30,673 nucleotides of DNA from an uncultured Clostridia bacterium (GCA_937874195.1 CALNBM010000048.1:1-30673), one strand, 5' to 3'. Counted from the stretch's first letter, positions 1 to 8,399 are shown. Translations and numbers: made by a program. Notes: generated by a model from the sequence alone, not told the origin.

Positions 1-1306
1 TATAGGTGCAAGTAGTGCTATTTTTGCACCCATAAAAAATGTAGGCATAATAATTATTGATGAAGAACATGATAACTCATATTTATCTGATAGCAATCCC
101 AGATATTCTGCGATAGAAGTTGCGCAAATGCGGAGCAAAGCAAACAACTGTCCTCTTCTGCTTGGAAGTGCAACGCCTAATTTTGAAAGTTATCATAAAA
201 CTCAAACAGGTGAATATAAGTTGCTGGAACTTCCACAGCGAGTGAATAAGAAAGAAATGCCTGAAATAGAAATTGTGGATATGAAAGAGCAATTTCAACT
301 TGGTCACACACCTTTTTCTTTGCCATTAATAGAAAAGTTGCATGAAGTGGTGGATAATAAAAAGCAAGCAATACTTTTTATAAATAGGCGGGGGTTCTCC
401 ACATTTTTAATGTGTTTAAAATGCGGACATATTCCAAAATGCGATGCGTGTGATTTTTCGTTAGTATACCATAAGGAATATGATGAATTAAAGTGTCATT
501 ATTGTGGAAAGCGGTATAAAACAATAAATACCTGTGAAGTTTGTGGATATAAAGAGTTTAAAAGCGGAAACGCAGGCACACAACAAATTTGCGAAAGTTT
601 ACGGCAAAAGTTTCCTAATGTTCCGATTTTTAGATTTGATAATGATTCCACATCAAATAAAGATGCTCATGCAAAAATACTAAGTCAGTTTGGAAAGGCT
701 AAGCCGTCTATTTTAGTGGGCACACAAATGGTTGCAAAAGGTCATGATTTTCCAGAAGTTAGCCTTGTTGGAATAATGGACGCAGATTTAAGTTTGTTTT
801 TTAATGATTTTCGTGCTAGTGAAAAAACCTTTCAATTAATCACACAAGTTTCCGGCAGAGCAGGTAGAAGCGAAGTGGAAGGGCATGTGATTTTGCAAAC
901 ATATTTTCCTAAGCATTATGTTTACATGTTAGCTTCAAAATATGATTATAAAAGGTTTTATGATAAAGAAATTAATCTTAGGCAAACAACACTATTTCCG
1001 CCTTTTTCAAAAATTTTAAGACTTCTTATAGCAAGTGTTGACGATGCAAAAGCAAAAGAAGTTACTCATCAATGCTTTTTAAAATTAAAAGATTTAAGAG
1101 TTAATAATTTAAAAGATTTTTATTTTTTAGAAGCAATGAAATCACCAATAACTAAAATAAAAAATAAATTTAGATACCAAATTGTAATCAAGTTTAGTAA
1201 AGAAAAAGAAAAAGCAATAACAGATAAAATTTTTAATATTATAAGTGAACTTCCTAAAAAAAATGTTCAAATATTTATTGAAACTAACCCGCAAAACATG
1301 TCTTAA
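1..1306 (+). CDS. priA: Primosomal protein N' (PriA helicase), C-terminal part
   Basis: Superfamily 2 DNA helicase that reloads the replisome at stalled forks. The gene is cut by the window start; the frame is open from base 2 with no start codon, so only the C-terminal part is present. Visible in order: the Walker B/DEAH-like box IIIIDEEHD; motif III LLLGSATP; a zinc-binding module with eight cysteines in four CxxC pairs (CLKCG, CDAC, CHYCG, CEVCG); and helicase motifs V-VI, GTQMVAKGHDFP and QVSGRAGR. The two halves of the helicase core flanking a cysteine cluster are specific to PriA. def follows after a short promoter-bearing gap, as in Bacillus and clostridia. Identification is secure; the N-terminal DNA-binding domain lies outside the window. 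Confidence 0.97.
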   Translation, partial: IGASSAIFAPIKNVGIIIIDEEHDNSYLSDSNPRYSAIEVAQMRSKANNCPLLLGSATPNFESYHKTQTGEYKLLELPQRVNKKEMPEIEIVDMKEQFQLGHTPFSLPLIEKLHEVVDNKKQAILFINRRGFSTFLMCLKCGHIPKCDACDFSLVYHKEYDELKCHYCGKRYKTINTCEVCGYKEFKSGNAGTQQICESLRQKFPNVPIFRFDNDSTSNKDAHAKILSQFGKAKPSILVGTQMVAKGHDFPEVSLVGIMDADLSLFFNDFRASEKTFQLITQVSGRAGRSEVEGHVILQTYFPKHYVYMLASKYDYKRFYDKEINLRQTTLFPPFSKILRLLIASVDDAKAKEVTHQCFLKLKDLRVNNLKDFYFLEAMKSPITKIKNKFRYQIVIKFSKEKEKAITDKIFNIISELPKKNVQIFIETNPQNMS

Positions 1307-1310
1307 AGAA

Positions 1311-1340
1311 TTATCAAATTCTCACGATTTGTGATATAAT
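1311..1340 (+). promoter_or_regulatory. Possible sigma-A promoter for def
   Basis: TTATCA, 18 bases, then TATAAT, in the gap after priA and about 90 bases before the def start. The -35 is poor and the local sequence is AT-rich, so several -10-like boxes overlap. Low to moderate confidence. Confidence 0.35.
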
Positions 1341-1432
1341 TATAATAATGCGTTAAATATTTGTAATCTTTAAATATATAATTAGATAAGTTTAATTTTT
1401 TTTAAATATTATGCATTATGAAAGGAAAAATA

Positions 1433-1927
1433 ATGGCAACAAGAAATATTGTATTAGACAGTGATCCACTGCTTAGAACTAAAAGCAAGCCCGTTAAGGA
1501 ATTTGACGAAAAGTTGTGGCAACTTTTAGATGATATGTATGAAACGATGAAACAAAACTATGGCGCAGGTATTGCTGCTCCACAAGTGGGCATTTTAAAA
1601 CGAGTGTTTATTGTGGATGTAAATAATTTAAAATTCGAATTTATTAATCCTGAAATAACTAACATGGAAGGAAAATGTTCTGATGTTGAAGGATGCCTGA
1701 GCGTGAAAGGCATACAAGGATATGTAAATCGTCCCACCAAGATAACCATCAAAGGATATGATAGATTTGAAAATGAATATTCTCTCACAGCAACTAATTG
1801 GTTAGCGCGTGCAATCTGCCATGAATATGATCATTTAAACGGTATTGTGTTCACTGATATAATGACAGAGCAATATATCCAAAAACCCAAAGAATATAAA
1901 ACAAAAAAAAATAAAATCAAAATATAA
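1433..1927 (+). CDS. def: Peptide deformylase
   Basis: Metalloenzyme that removes the formyl group from the N-terminal Met of new proteins at the ribosome exit. All three family motifs are present: GIAAPQVG (about residues 46-53), EGCLS (86-90, Cys is a metal ligand) and HEYDH (130-134, two His ligands and the catalytic Glu). An upstream in-frame ATG exists at 1418, but AAAGGA lies six bases before the ATG at 1433 and the family N-terminus fits there, so I chose 1433 (164 aa). The C-terminus is a short lysine-rich tail. The pairing with fmt downstream is functional: Fmt adds the formyl group that Def removes. Confidence 0.95.
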   Translation: MATRNIVLDSDPLLRTKSKPVKEFDEKLWQLLDDMYETMKQNYGAGIAAPQVGILKRVFIVDVNNLKFEFINPEITNMEGKCSDVEGCLSVKGIQGYVNRPTKITIKGYDRFENEYSLTATNWLARAICHEYDHLNGIVFTDIMTEQYIQKPKEYKTKKNKIKI

Positions 1928-1932
1928 CTACT

Positions 1933-2049
1933 ATGCAAAAGTGTAATTGCTGGCTATATTGGACAACTTTAATGCTTTTACTAATGACAGTATTATTTGT
2001 TTGTGAATGCTCGGAAAAGTGTACAAAATCTGCTAGTTTATTAGGTTAG
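1933..2049 (+). CDS. Possible 38-aa Cys-rich membrane peptide (doubtful)
   Basis: In the 307-base gap between def and fmt a 38-codon ORF starts six bases after the def stop. It has a hydrophobic core (residues about 7-25) and five cysteines arranged as KCNC near the N-terminus and CECSEKC after the core. No ribosome binding site is visible, so expression would depend on coupling to def. I do not recognise a family. The rest of the gap (2050-2234) holds a weak hairpin (GAGCA...TGCTC near 2087-2104) and a TATAAT-like box about 20 bases before fmt. It may be a chance ORF. Confidence 0.2.
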   Translation: MQKCNCWLYWTTLMLLLMTVLFVCECSEKCTKSASLLG

Positions 2050-2234
2050 GCTAATTTCATGCAAAATAATTTGACAAAAACTTTTAACGAGCAAACGAAA
2101 ATGCTCTGCTTTTGCAAAAATCAATTTATTATACATATATGAAGTGGAGAGAGTTTACGAGAATTTATTAACCAATGTAAGTTATTTTTTTAAGTTAGAC
2201 ACAAAGTTTACTATAATAAAACATAAAGGAATCT

Positions 2235-3188
2235 ATGAAAATTATTTTTCTTGGTACGCCTGAGTTTGCAGTTCCAGCTTTATTAAAATTAATAGAAAGC
2301 AATCACACTGTTGTTGGGGTTGTAACAAAACCTGATAAGCCTGTTGGCAGAAGCAACAAACCAGTTTTTTCGCCTGTTAAAAAGCTTGCGATAAAGCATA
2401 ATATTCCAGTATTCCAGTTTAAAATATTAAATAGCGGGGTAGTTGAATCTTTAAAAATCCTTAATGCCGATATTATGATAACTTGCGCTTTTGGACAAAT
2501 TTTACCAGTGGAAATTTTAAACTTAACTTCTTATGGAGTGTTTAATATTCACGGCAGTATTTTACCAAAATATAGGGGAGCATCACCAATTCAATGGGCA
2601 ATAATAAATGGTGAAGAAAAAACTGGTATCACAATTTTAAAAAGTGATACTGGGATTGATACTGGAAAAATATTACTAACTAAAACTATTACAATTAAAA
2701 AATATGAAACCTATGGAGAACTTGCAATAAGATTAGCGGACTTATCTGCCGAGGCAATTATCGAAGGATTGAAACTCATCGAAAGCAACACAAAATTAAC
2801 CGAACAAAATCATGAACTCGCAACTGTTTGCAAAATATTTACCAAAGACGCAGGGAAGCTAGATTTTAATAAAAACGCCGAAGAGGTGGTTAACACTATT
2901 CATGGATTAAACCCATCTCCGCTTGCGTATTTTGAATATGACAACTCAAGATTTAAGGTTTATAGGGCTAAACACTCAAACATTGAACTATTAGAACGAA
3001 ACAATTTAACAGATATAAACTCATTTCAAAATGGTGAAATAGTTGTTGCAAAACCAAAGCAGGGACTAATAATAAAATGCAACGATGGTTTTGTTTCAAT
3101 ATTAGAGATTCAAGCAGAAAGTGGAAAAGCGATGGATATTAAAAACTTTCTTAATGGCAAACAATTTAAGGAAAATGTGATTTTATGA
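2235..3188 (+). CDS. fmt: Methionyl-tRNA formyltransferase
   Basis: Transfers a formyl group from 10-formyl-tetrahydrofolate to Met-tRNAfMet before translation initiation. The N-terminal formyltransferase fold starts MKIIFLGTPEFAVP. The catalytic region is intact: NIHGSILPKYRGASPIQW (about residues 104-121, catalytic Asn104 and His106) and then DTGIDTGKIL with the catalytic Asp142. At 317 aa it has the usual length, including the C-terminal tRNA-binding domain (about 205-317). The start is supported by AAAGGA seven bases upstream. Its stop overlaps the rsmB start by four bases (ATGA), so the two are translationally coupled. Confidence 0.96.
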   Translation: MKIIFLGTPEFAVPALLKLIESNHTVVGVVTKPDKPVGRSNKPVFSPVKKLAIKHNIPVFQFKILNSGVVESLKILNADIMITCAFGQILPVEILNLTSYGVFNIHGSILPKYRGASPIQWAIINGEEKTGITILKSDTGIDTGKILLTKTITIKKYETYGELAIRLADLSAEAIIEGLKLIESNTKLTEQNHELATVCKIFTKDAGKLDFNKNAEEVVNTIHGLNPSPLAYFEYDNSRFKVYRAKHSNIELLERNNLTDINSFQNGEIVVAKPKQGLIIKCNDGFVSILEIQAESGKAMDIKNFLNGKQFKENVIL

Positions 3189-4480
3189 ATAAAGAACTAT
3201 ATACCAGTTACAATATTTTAAAAAAAGTGTATCTTGAAGGTGCTTTTGCTGGTGCGGAATTAAATAAACTAAGCAAAGTTTTTAAAGACGAAATGAATAC
3301 CGCACTTGTTACCAATATTGTTTACGGAGTTATAGAAAAAGATATATATTTAGATTATGTAATCTCTCAGTTTGTTAAGGGGAAAACAGACGAAACAATT
3401 AAATTAATTCTAAAAATTGGTGCGTTTGTTAAAGAAAACATAGCAAGTATTCCAAATTTTGCTTGCGTTAATGAACTGGTGGAAATAACAAAAAAGTATG
3501 CAAATAAATATGCTAGTGGATTTGTAAACGCAACACTAAAAAATATCTATCAATCGCAAGTTACTCTACCGAGTGATAATGATTTGTTACAGTATTTAAG
3601 CGTGAGATATAGTTATCCAAAGTGGATAATAGAAAAATTGCTAATCACTTTTGGAAAAGAGTTTGCGGAAGGATATTTAAACGAGCAATTAACCGAGTTA
3701 ACTCATATTAGAGTGGTTAAAGAATTAGACTTTTTTATTGCAGAATTAGAAAAGTGCAATATCACACTTTATAAATCAAGTTATCTTCCTAACACTTTTT
3801 ATGTGGATTATGAAAGACTAGTAAGTGAAAAACACTTAGAAAAGCATTTTGTTGTGCAAGGGCTTCCTAGTATACTTGCGGGTTTAAGTGTAGATATTCA
3901 ACCTAAAAACAGGGTGTTGGATTTGTGTTCTGCACCTGGTGGAAAAGCGGTGTTATTAGCGCAAACAGAAAGCACTGCGACTGTGACTGCTAATGATATT
4001 TATCCGCATAAAATTCAACTAATTAAAAAATATGCAGATAAATATGGCATTAAAAACATTAAAACAAGCATTCATGATGCAACAACTTTTAATAAAAAAT
4101 GGCAAGATTATTTTGACGCTGTGCTTTGCGATGTGCCGTGTAGCAACACAGGAATTGCCAGTAAAAAGCCAGATATTTTATTAAATAAAACTTTAGAGCA
4201 TTTGCAAGAATTAGTAAGTTTGCAAACAAGGATATTAGAAAATGCAGCAAATTATGTAAAAGCGGGTGGAACACTGGTTTATAGCACTTGCTCAATTTTA
4301 AAAGAAGAAAATACTAATGTTGTGGAAAACTTTTTAAGAAACAATCGTAATTTCACACTTCAACCAGTTAATACACAAGGAATTGAAGTTATAAAAACGC
4401 ATGAAATGTGTGAGTTTTATCCAAATATAAGCAAAACAGAAGGTTTCTTTATAGCTAAGATGACAAAAAAAGTTGAATGA
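3185..4480 (+). CDS. rsmB: 16S rRNA m5C967 methyltransferase RsmB
   Basis: SAM-dependent rRNA (cytosine-C5) methyltransferase. The N-terminal about 140 residues are a NusB-like RNA-binding domain. The C-terminal Rossmann domain has the SAM loop VLDLCSAPGGK (about 243-253), motif IV CDVPCSNTG with one active-site Cys (about 315-323), and motif VI STCSILKEEN with the nucleophilic Cys (about 365). At 431 aa it is normal for RsmB/Sun. Overlap with fmt by ATGA and the 84-base gap to rlmN place it in the fmt-rsmB-rlmN-rsgA-rpe cluster typical of Firmicutes. Confidence 0.95.
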   Translation: MNKELYTSYNILKKVYLEGAFAGAELNKLSKVFKDEMNTALVTNIVYGVIEKDIYLDYVISQFVKGKTDETIKLILKIGAFVKENIASIPNFACVNELVEITKKYANKYASGFVNATLKNIYQSQVTLPSDNDLLQYLSVRYSYPKWIIEKLLITFGKEFAEGYLNEQLTELTHIRVVKELDFFIAELEKCNITLYKSSYLPNTFYVDYERLVSEKHLEKHFVVQGLPSILAGLSVDIQPKNRVLDLCSAPGGKAVLLAQTESTATVTANDIYPHKIQLIKKYADKYGIKNIKTSIHDATTFNKKWQDYFDAVLCDVPCSNTGIASKKPDILLNKTLEHLQELVSLQTRILENAANYVKAGGTLVYSTCSILKEENTNVVENFLRNNRNFTLQPVNTQGIEVIKTHEMCEFYPNISKTEGFFIAKMTKKVE

Positions 4481-4564
4481 TACAAATGATAAAAAAATAA
4501 TATAAATCTTTAAAAATCATAAAAATATTTCACTTTATAAAATAAATATCAAGGAGAAAAATAA

Positions 4565-5620
4565 ATGATAACCAAACTATTAGATTATAACAAAACTGAA
4601 TTAATTGAAATAGTGGCTGCTTATAAGCAAGAGAAGTTTCGAGCAGAACAACTTTTCACTGCTCTTCATAATGGCAAAGATTATGACGATAAAATGAACT
4701 TGCCAAAAAGCTTTTTAAATACTTTAAAAGAAAACGAAATAATTCTTCAACCTGCTAAAATTATAAAAGAAAAGAAAAGCAAATCCGACAAATCAACAAA
4801 GTTTTTATTCGAACTTTTTGATGGGAATTTGGTGGAAGGAATGCTGATGCAATATAAGTTTGGAAGCACTATATGTATTTCCACGCAAGTTGGATGCAAG
4901 ATGAATTGCTTGTTTTGTGCAAGTGGGTTAAATGGTTTTGTTAGAAGTCTATCGGTAGGAGAAATGCTTGGTCAAGTTATTGCTGTTAATAAGTCACTTG
5001 GCGGAACTGTTAAAAAGAGAGAAATAACAAATGTTGTTTTAATGGGTGGCGGTGAGCCGTTAGATAACTATGCAAATGTGTTGAAGTTTTTGCAAATTAT
5101 AACAAGCGATGATAGTTTTAATTTTAGTGTACGAAATATATCCGTGTCTACTTGCGGTATACCTCATAAAATTGAAACACTTGCCGATAGCGGTTTTCCG
5201 GTTACTTTAAGTGTTTCTCTGCACGCACCAACAGATGCTATTCGAAAAAAGATTATGCCTATTGCTAAAAGTTATCCAATCAATGCAATTTTAGAAAGTG
5301 CCAAATATTATAATTTAGTAACAAATCGTAGAGTGGTTTTTGAATATACGCTAATTGAAGGCGTGAATAATAGGCCAGCAGATGCAAAGGCACTAGCAGA
5401 ACTCTTAAAAGATTTTCCATGTCATGTGAATTTAATAAGATTAAACGAAGTTACTGGTAGAGATTTTAAAGCACCAACTGTTGATAGTTGTAAAAAATTT
5501 TTAGAGGCTCTCCAACGAATGCAAATAAGTGCAACTTTAAGGCGAACCTTGGGTGATGATGTTGAAGGTGCTTGTGGACAGTTAAAAAATAGAGTTAAAG
5601 AAAGTGCGAAAAAGGAATAA
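4565..5620 (+). CDS. rlmN: Dual-specificity 23S rRNA/tRNA adenine C2 methyltransferase
   Basis: Radical-SAM enzyme that methylates C2 of A2503 in 23S rRNA and A37 of some tRNAs. The CxxxCxxC iron-sulfur motif is at residues 111-118 (GCKMNCLFCASG), followed by the SAM-binding region MGGGEPL. The conserved resolving Cys lies near the C-terminus in DVEGACGQL (about 337). This Cys pair together with the radical-SAM motif separates RlmN from ordinary radical-SAM proteins; Cfr is an alternative but the housekeeping context argues for RlmN. 351 aa, standard length. Start supported by AAGGAG seven bases upstream. The stop abuts the rsgA start directly. Confidence 0.95.
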   Translation: MITKLLDYNKTELIEIVAAYKQEKFRAEQLFTALHNGKDYDDKMNLPKSFLNTLKENEIILQPAKIIKEKKSKSDKSTKFLFELFDGNLVEGMLMQYKFGSTICISTQVGCKMNCLFCASGLNGFVRSLSVGEMLGQVIAVNKSLGGTVKKREITNVVLMGGGEPLDNYANVLKFLQIITSDDSFNFSVRNISVSTCGIPHKIETLADSGFPVTLSVSLHAPTDAIRKKIMPIAKSYPINAILESAKYYNLVTNRRVVFEYTLIEGVNNRPADAKALAELLKDFPCHVNLIRLNEVTGRDFKAPTVDSCKKFLEALQRMQISATLRRTLGDDVEGACGQLKNRVKESAKKE

Positions 5621-6496
5621 ATGATTAAAGCACAAGTTTTAAAAATTTTAAAAGGAAATATAACTGCTTACGATGGAAAGGAGTTATATATTTGCGACTC
5701 TCCGGGCAAATATAAAAATAAAGAAAGTGATAATAAACTTAAAGTGGGAGATTTTGTTCAATTAAAAAATAATGAGTTTGCAAAAGACAGATATATTATA
5801 GAAAAAATATTTAAACGGAAAAACTCACTTATTCGTCCGTCTATTTCAAATTTAGAACAATTAGTTATTGTTATTTCGCCCCTGCCTAAACCAGACTTAA
5901 ATTTAGTTGATGCGTTAATAATATATTGCATGCAAAATAGTATTAAACCACTACTGGTTATCAATAAAAGCGATATAGCAAAGAACGATTTTATTAATGA
6001 AATATTGTTTCAATATGATAAAGTGGTGGAAGACATTTTAGTTATTAGTGCTTTGATGGATAAAAATATAGATAAACTTAAAATTAAATTATCAGGCGTA
6101 TTATCTGCTTTTGCGGGTCAAAGTGCTGTTGGAAAGTCTTCAATAATAAATGCATTATCAAATGAACTTAATCTAGAAGTTCAGCAATTAAGCAAGAAAA
6201 TAAATCGTGGAAAACACACAACAAGAACCACAGAGATATATATTTTAGACGATATGAAAATTGCCGACACACCCGGATTTAGTATGCTGGATTTATGTGT
6301 GGAACAGTATGATATAAAGAATTATTATACAGACTTTATTGAGTATGCAAAAAACTGCAAATATAGAGGTTGTAATCATGTAAATATGAAAAGCAAAGAT
6401 TGTGGTGTGGTGGAAGCAGTTGAAAGCGGAGTTTTAAGTGAAGATAGATACAATCGCTATTTACGATTTTTTAAAAAAGGAGAAAAGATATGGTGA
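5621..6496 (+). CDS. rsgA: Ribosome small-subunit-dependent GTPase A
   Basis: Circularly permuted GTPase that acts in late 30S maturation. It has an N-terminal OB fold (about 1-65) and a GTPase domain in permuted order: G4 INKSD (about 112-116), then G1 GQSAVGKSS (about 166-174), then G3 DTPGF (about 216-220). A C-terminal zinc knuckle CKYRGCNH with a later Cys in KSKDC (about 246-262) follows. 291 aa, normal. The start is the ATG immediately after the rlmN stop. It overlaps rpe by seven bases. In Bacillus and most clostridia prpC and prkC lie between rlmN and rsgA; they are absent here. Confidence 0.95.
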   Translation: MIKAQVLKILKGNITAYDGKELYICDSPGKYKNKESDNKLKVGDFVQLKNNEFAKDRYIIEKIFKRKNSLIRPSISNLEQLVIVISPLPKPDLNLVDALIIYCMQNSIKPLLVINKSDIAKNDFINEILFQYDKVVEDILVISALMDKNIDKLKIKLSGVLSAFAGQSAVGKSSIINALSNELNLEVQQLSKKINRGKHTTRTTEIYILDDMKIADTPGFSMLDLCVEQYDIKNYYTDFIEYAKNCKYRGCNHVNMKSKDCGVVEAVESGVLSEDRYNRYLRFFKKGEKIW

Positions 6497-7158
6497 TAGT
6501 TTGCCCAAGCACTAATCCGTGCCCAGAAGATAAGTTGGTGGAATATGCTAAAAAACTCCAAAATCTAGGAGTGGAGTTTTTACATTGTGATGTTATGGAC
6601 GGCAAGTTTGTTGACAACACTTGTTTGCCAGCCAACTTGATAAGGCAAGTAAGTTTAAACTCTCTTATCAACTTGGATATCCATTTGATGGTGGAAAACC
6701 CGCTCGAAAAACTTAAAGAATATATCGATATTAACGCAAATTATATAACTCTTCATTATGAAGCTTTTAAAAATCCGACTGATATTTCTCGTGCAATAGA
6801 TATGATTCACACTAGAAGCATACTTGCGGGGATAAGCATTAAACCTAACACACCTGTTGAAGCGATTTTTAAATTACTTCCTCTTATTGATTTAGTGCTA
6901 ATTATGAGCGTTGAACCGGGTAGGAGTGGGCAAGAATTTATTCCTGAAAGTTTAGATAAAATTCGCACACTTAAAGAAATCGCTAAAAAAAATAAATTTA
7001 ACATTAAAATCGAAGTAGATGGCGGAATAAACTTAAATAATATGAAATCTGTTATAGATGCAGGTGCAAATATGTTAGTTATGGGTTCTGCTTTTTATAA
7101 TGCGAAAGATAAAAAAAAGATGTTAAAAGCAATTAATCTTATAAAAGGTATAAATTAA
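6490..7158 (+). CDS. rpe: Ribulose-phosphate 3-epimerase
   Basis: Interconverts ribulose 5-phosphate and xylulose 5-phosphate in the pentose phosphate pathway, using a TIM barrel with a catalytic metal. Visible landmarks are the metal/substrate segments HCDVMDGKFV, DIHLMVENP and VEPGRSGQEF, and the phosphate-binding loop VDGGINLNN near residue 177. 222 aa, typical. AAAAGGAG sits just before the start inside the 3' end of rsgA, so the two genes are coupled. ThiN, which follows rpe in Bacillus, is missing; the next gene is spoVM. Confidence 0.95.
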   Translation: MVIVCPSTNPCPEDKLVEYAKKLQNLGVEFLHCDVMDGKFVDNTCLPANLIRQVSLNSLINLDIHLMVENPLEKLKEYIDINANYITLHYEAFKNPTDISRAIDMIHTRSILAGISIKPNTPVEAIFKLLPLIDLVLIMSVEPGRSGQEFIPESLDKIRTLKEIAKKNKFNIKIEVDGGINLNNMKSVIDAGANMLVMGSAFYNAKDKKKMLKAINLIKGIN

Positions 7159-7368
7159 TTGGCGTGTACATTTAAAGTTTAAGTTTTTGTATGCAATTTG
7201 GAATGTTAATTTATTTTATTTTTTGTATCACTAAAATGAGAAAAATTATTTTTCACATAAATTTATGCGAAGTTATTAAATATTCTCGAAAAAGGCTTTA
7301 AAAATAATTAACACCTTTTTTTTGACGAATTCATATATATAATCAAGGTAAAAGCGTGGAGAAAGTGT

Positions 7369-7449
7369 ATGAAAATAATTTGCGTAAAATGTCCAAGATT
7401 TATAAAACCTTTAGTAAAGATAATTTTTTGGTCCAAACTTAAAAAATAA
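7369..7449 (+). CDS. spoVM: Stage V sporulation protein SpoVM (26 aa)
   Basis: A 26-codon gene, too short for most gene callers, with a strong Shine-Dalgarno (GGAG, seven bases before ATG). The peptide begins MKIICVKCPRF. Known Bacillus SpoVM is also 26 aa and begins MKFYTIKLPKF, so Lys2, Lys7, Pro9, a basic residue 10 and Phe11 all line up; Pro9 kinks the helix so that it lies in the membrane. The rest is an amphipathic, basic C-terminal helix. In the family the peptide senses the convex forespore membrane and recruits the coat ATPase SpoIVA. Position between rpe and reverse-strand rpmB is the same as in Bacillus. This implies the organism, or a recent ancestor, forms endospores. Confidence 0.9.
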   Translation: MKIICVKCPRFIKPLVKIIFWSKLKK

Positions 7450-7471
7450 TAATACATATTTAAATACTTTT

Positions 7472-7497
7472 AAAGCTAAAATTTTTTAGCTTTTTTT
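7472..7497 (+). terminator. Rho-independent terminator after spoVM
   Basis: AAAGCTAAAA pairs with TTTTAGCTTT and runs into a T tract, 23 bases after the spoVM stop. AT-rich but correctly placed. Confidence 0.65.
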
Positions 7498-7650
7498 GTT
7501 ATGGTTGGCGTTTTTTTTATTAATCTATAATATTATGGATAAAATTATAAATACCATAAAGTTTAATATATGTAATTTTTTCTATCAGATATAAAATATA
7601 AAAAACGATATTATATCTTCAAAAATTATCATGATAAGAACATGTAAAAA

Positions 7651-7960
7651 TTGTTATTTTATTTGTGTTTAAAAAAATAAAATGAACTTAAACTAAAAAG
7701 AATAATAAAGAAATTAATAAAAAAATCGTTATTTCATTTGTGTTAAAAAAGAATAAACCCAATAAGAACAATAAAAGATTAATAATAAACCTTAATATTC
7801 ACTTGTGTAAAAAAAATGAACTAAGAACAAGAACAATAAAAAAATTAATTTAAAAAATGAACAAGAACAATAAAAAATCGATATATTAATTTGTGTTAAA
7901 AAAAATAAAAAAAGAATAAAACCAATAATAACACGAAAAAATAAAGATTAAAAACTTAAC
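7651..7960. repeat. Degenerate AT-rich direct repeats (four copies)
   Basis: Four copies of a core close to ATTTGTGTTAAAAAA, with TTTGTGT (CTTGTGT in the third) at 7662, 7737, 7802 and 7890. Spacing is about 65-88 bases. The intervening sequence also repeats, as AATAAGAACAATAAAA-like stretches. No coding frame is evident. It fills the gap between spoVM and rpmB (7500-7990), which otherwise holds only AT-rich sequence. Confidence 0.55.
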
Positions 7961-7987
7961 TTATAACAATTTATATATTACTTTTTT

Positions 7988-8024
7988 AAAAAAAATCTGA
8001 GATTATTTTGTCTCAGATTTTTTT
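7988..8024. terminator. Bidirectional terminator at the rpmB 3' end
   Basis: AAATCTGAGA (7993-8002) pairs with TCTCAGATTT (8011-8020), with A/T runs on both outer sides, so a T-tailed hairpin forms on either strand. The rpmB stop codon lies in the loop. It should terminate rpmB and block leftover rightward transcription. Confidence 0.8.
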
Positions 8025-8194
8025 ATTGTTTTTAAACATTTTGTGCAGATGTTTGCTTTTGTTAATTTGCCATTTATATCAACAGGCTTTTTTTGTAGGT
8101 TAGCACCCCAAGTGCGTTTCGTGGAAATATTAGAGTGGCTAATTTGATTACCCGCCGTTCTAGACTTACCGCATATATAACATTCCTTTGCCAT
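8003..8194 (-). CDS. rpmB: 50S ribosomal protein L28
   Basis: Structural protein of the large ribosomal subunit. The sequence starts MAKECYICGKS, has the L28 core SHSNISTKRTWGANLQK and ends with ANICTKCLKTIKK. Cys pairs CYIC and CTKC make this the zinc-binding (C+) paralogue type. 63 aa is standard. TAAGGAG lies seven bases before the ATG. It is transcribed opposite to its neighbours from its own promoter, as in most Firmicutes. Confidence 0.96.
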   Translation of the reverse strand: MAKECYICGKSRTAGNQISHSNISTKRTWGANLQKKPVDINGKLTKANICTKCLKTIKKSETK

Positions 8195-8227
8195 AACTCA
8201 CTCCTTATAAATTTATCTTGCGTGAAA

Positions 8228-8256
8228 ATTATATCAAATAAATTAATAGATTGCAA
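8228..8256 (-). promoter_or_regulatory. Sigma-A promoter of rpmB
   Basis: On the minus strand TTGCAA, 17 bases, TATAAT, about 35 bases before the rpmB start. Near-consensus boxes with ideal spacing. Confidence 0.75.
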
Positions 8257-8314
8257 GAAGTTTTAAGATTCTTTTAAAATTATAGTCAATTTTTTGCTAA
8301 CTTATTGAAAACTC

Positions 8315-8343
8315 TTGCAAAAAGAAAGTAGATTAAGTATACT
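8315..8343 (+). promoter_or_regulatory. Sigma-A promoter of asp23-fakA
   Basis: TTGCAA, 17 bases, TATACT, divergent from the rpmB promoter and about 57 bases before the Asp23-family start. Good spacing and boxes. Confidence 0.7.
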
Positions 8344-8369
8344 ATATGAGTAAAATAATATAGTATATT
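8336..8369 (+). promoter_or_regulatory. Inverted repeat over the -10 box (operator-like)
   Basis: AGTATACTATAT (8336-8347) and ATATAGTATATT (8358-8369) are inverted copies with one mismatch across a ten-base spacer. The left arm covers the -10 box. It could be a repressor site or an early 5' UTR hairpin; there is no T tract. Confidence 0.45.
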
Positions 8370-8399
8370 ATCTTTTATAATGTTAAAAAAGGAGCAAGA

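Noticed and set aside
7651..7960. CRISPR array
   Set aside because: Repeats are degenerate, AT-rich and unevenly spaced, and no cas genes are present.
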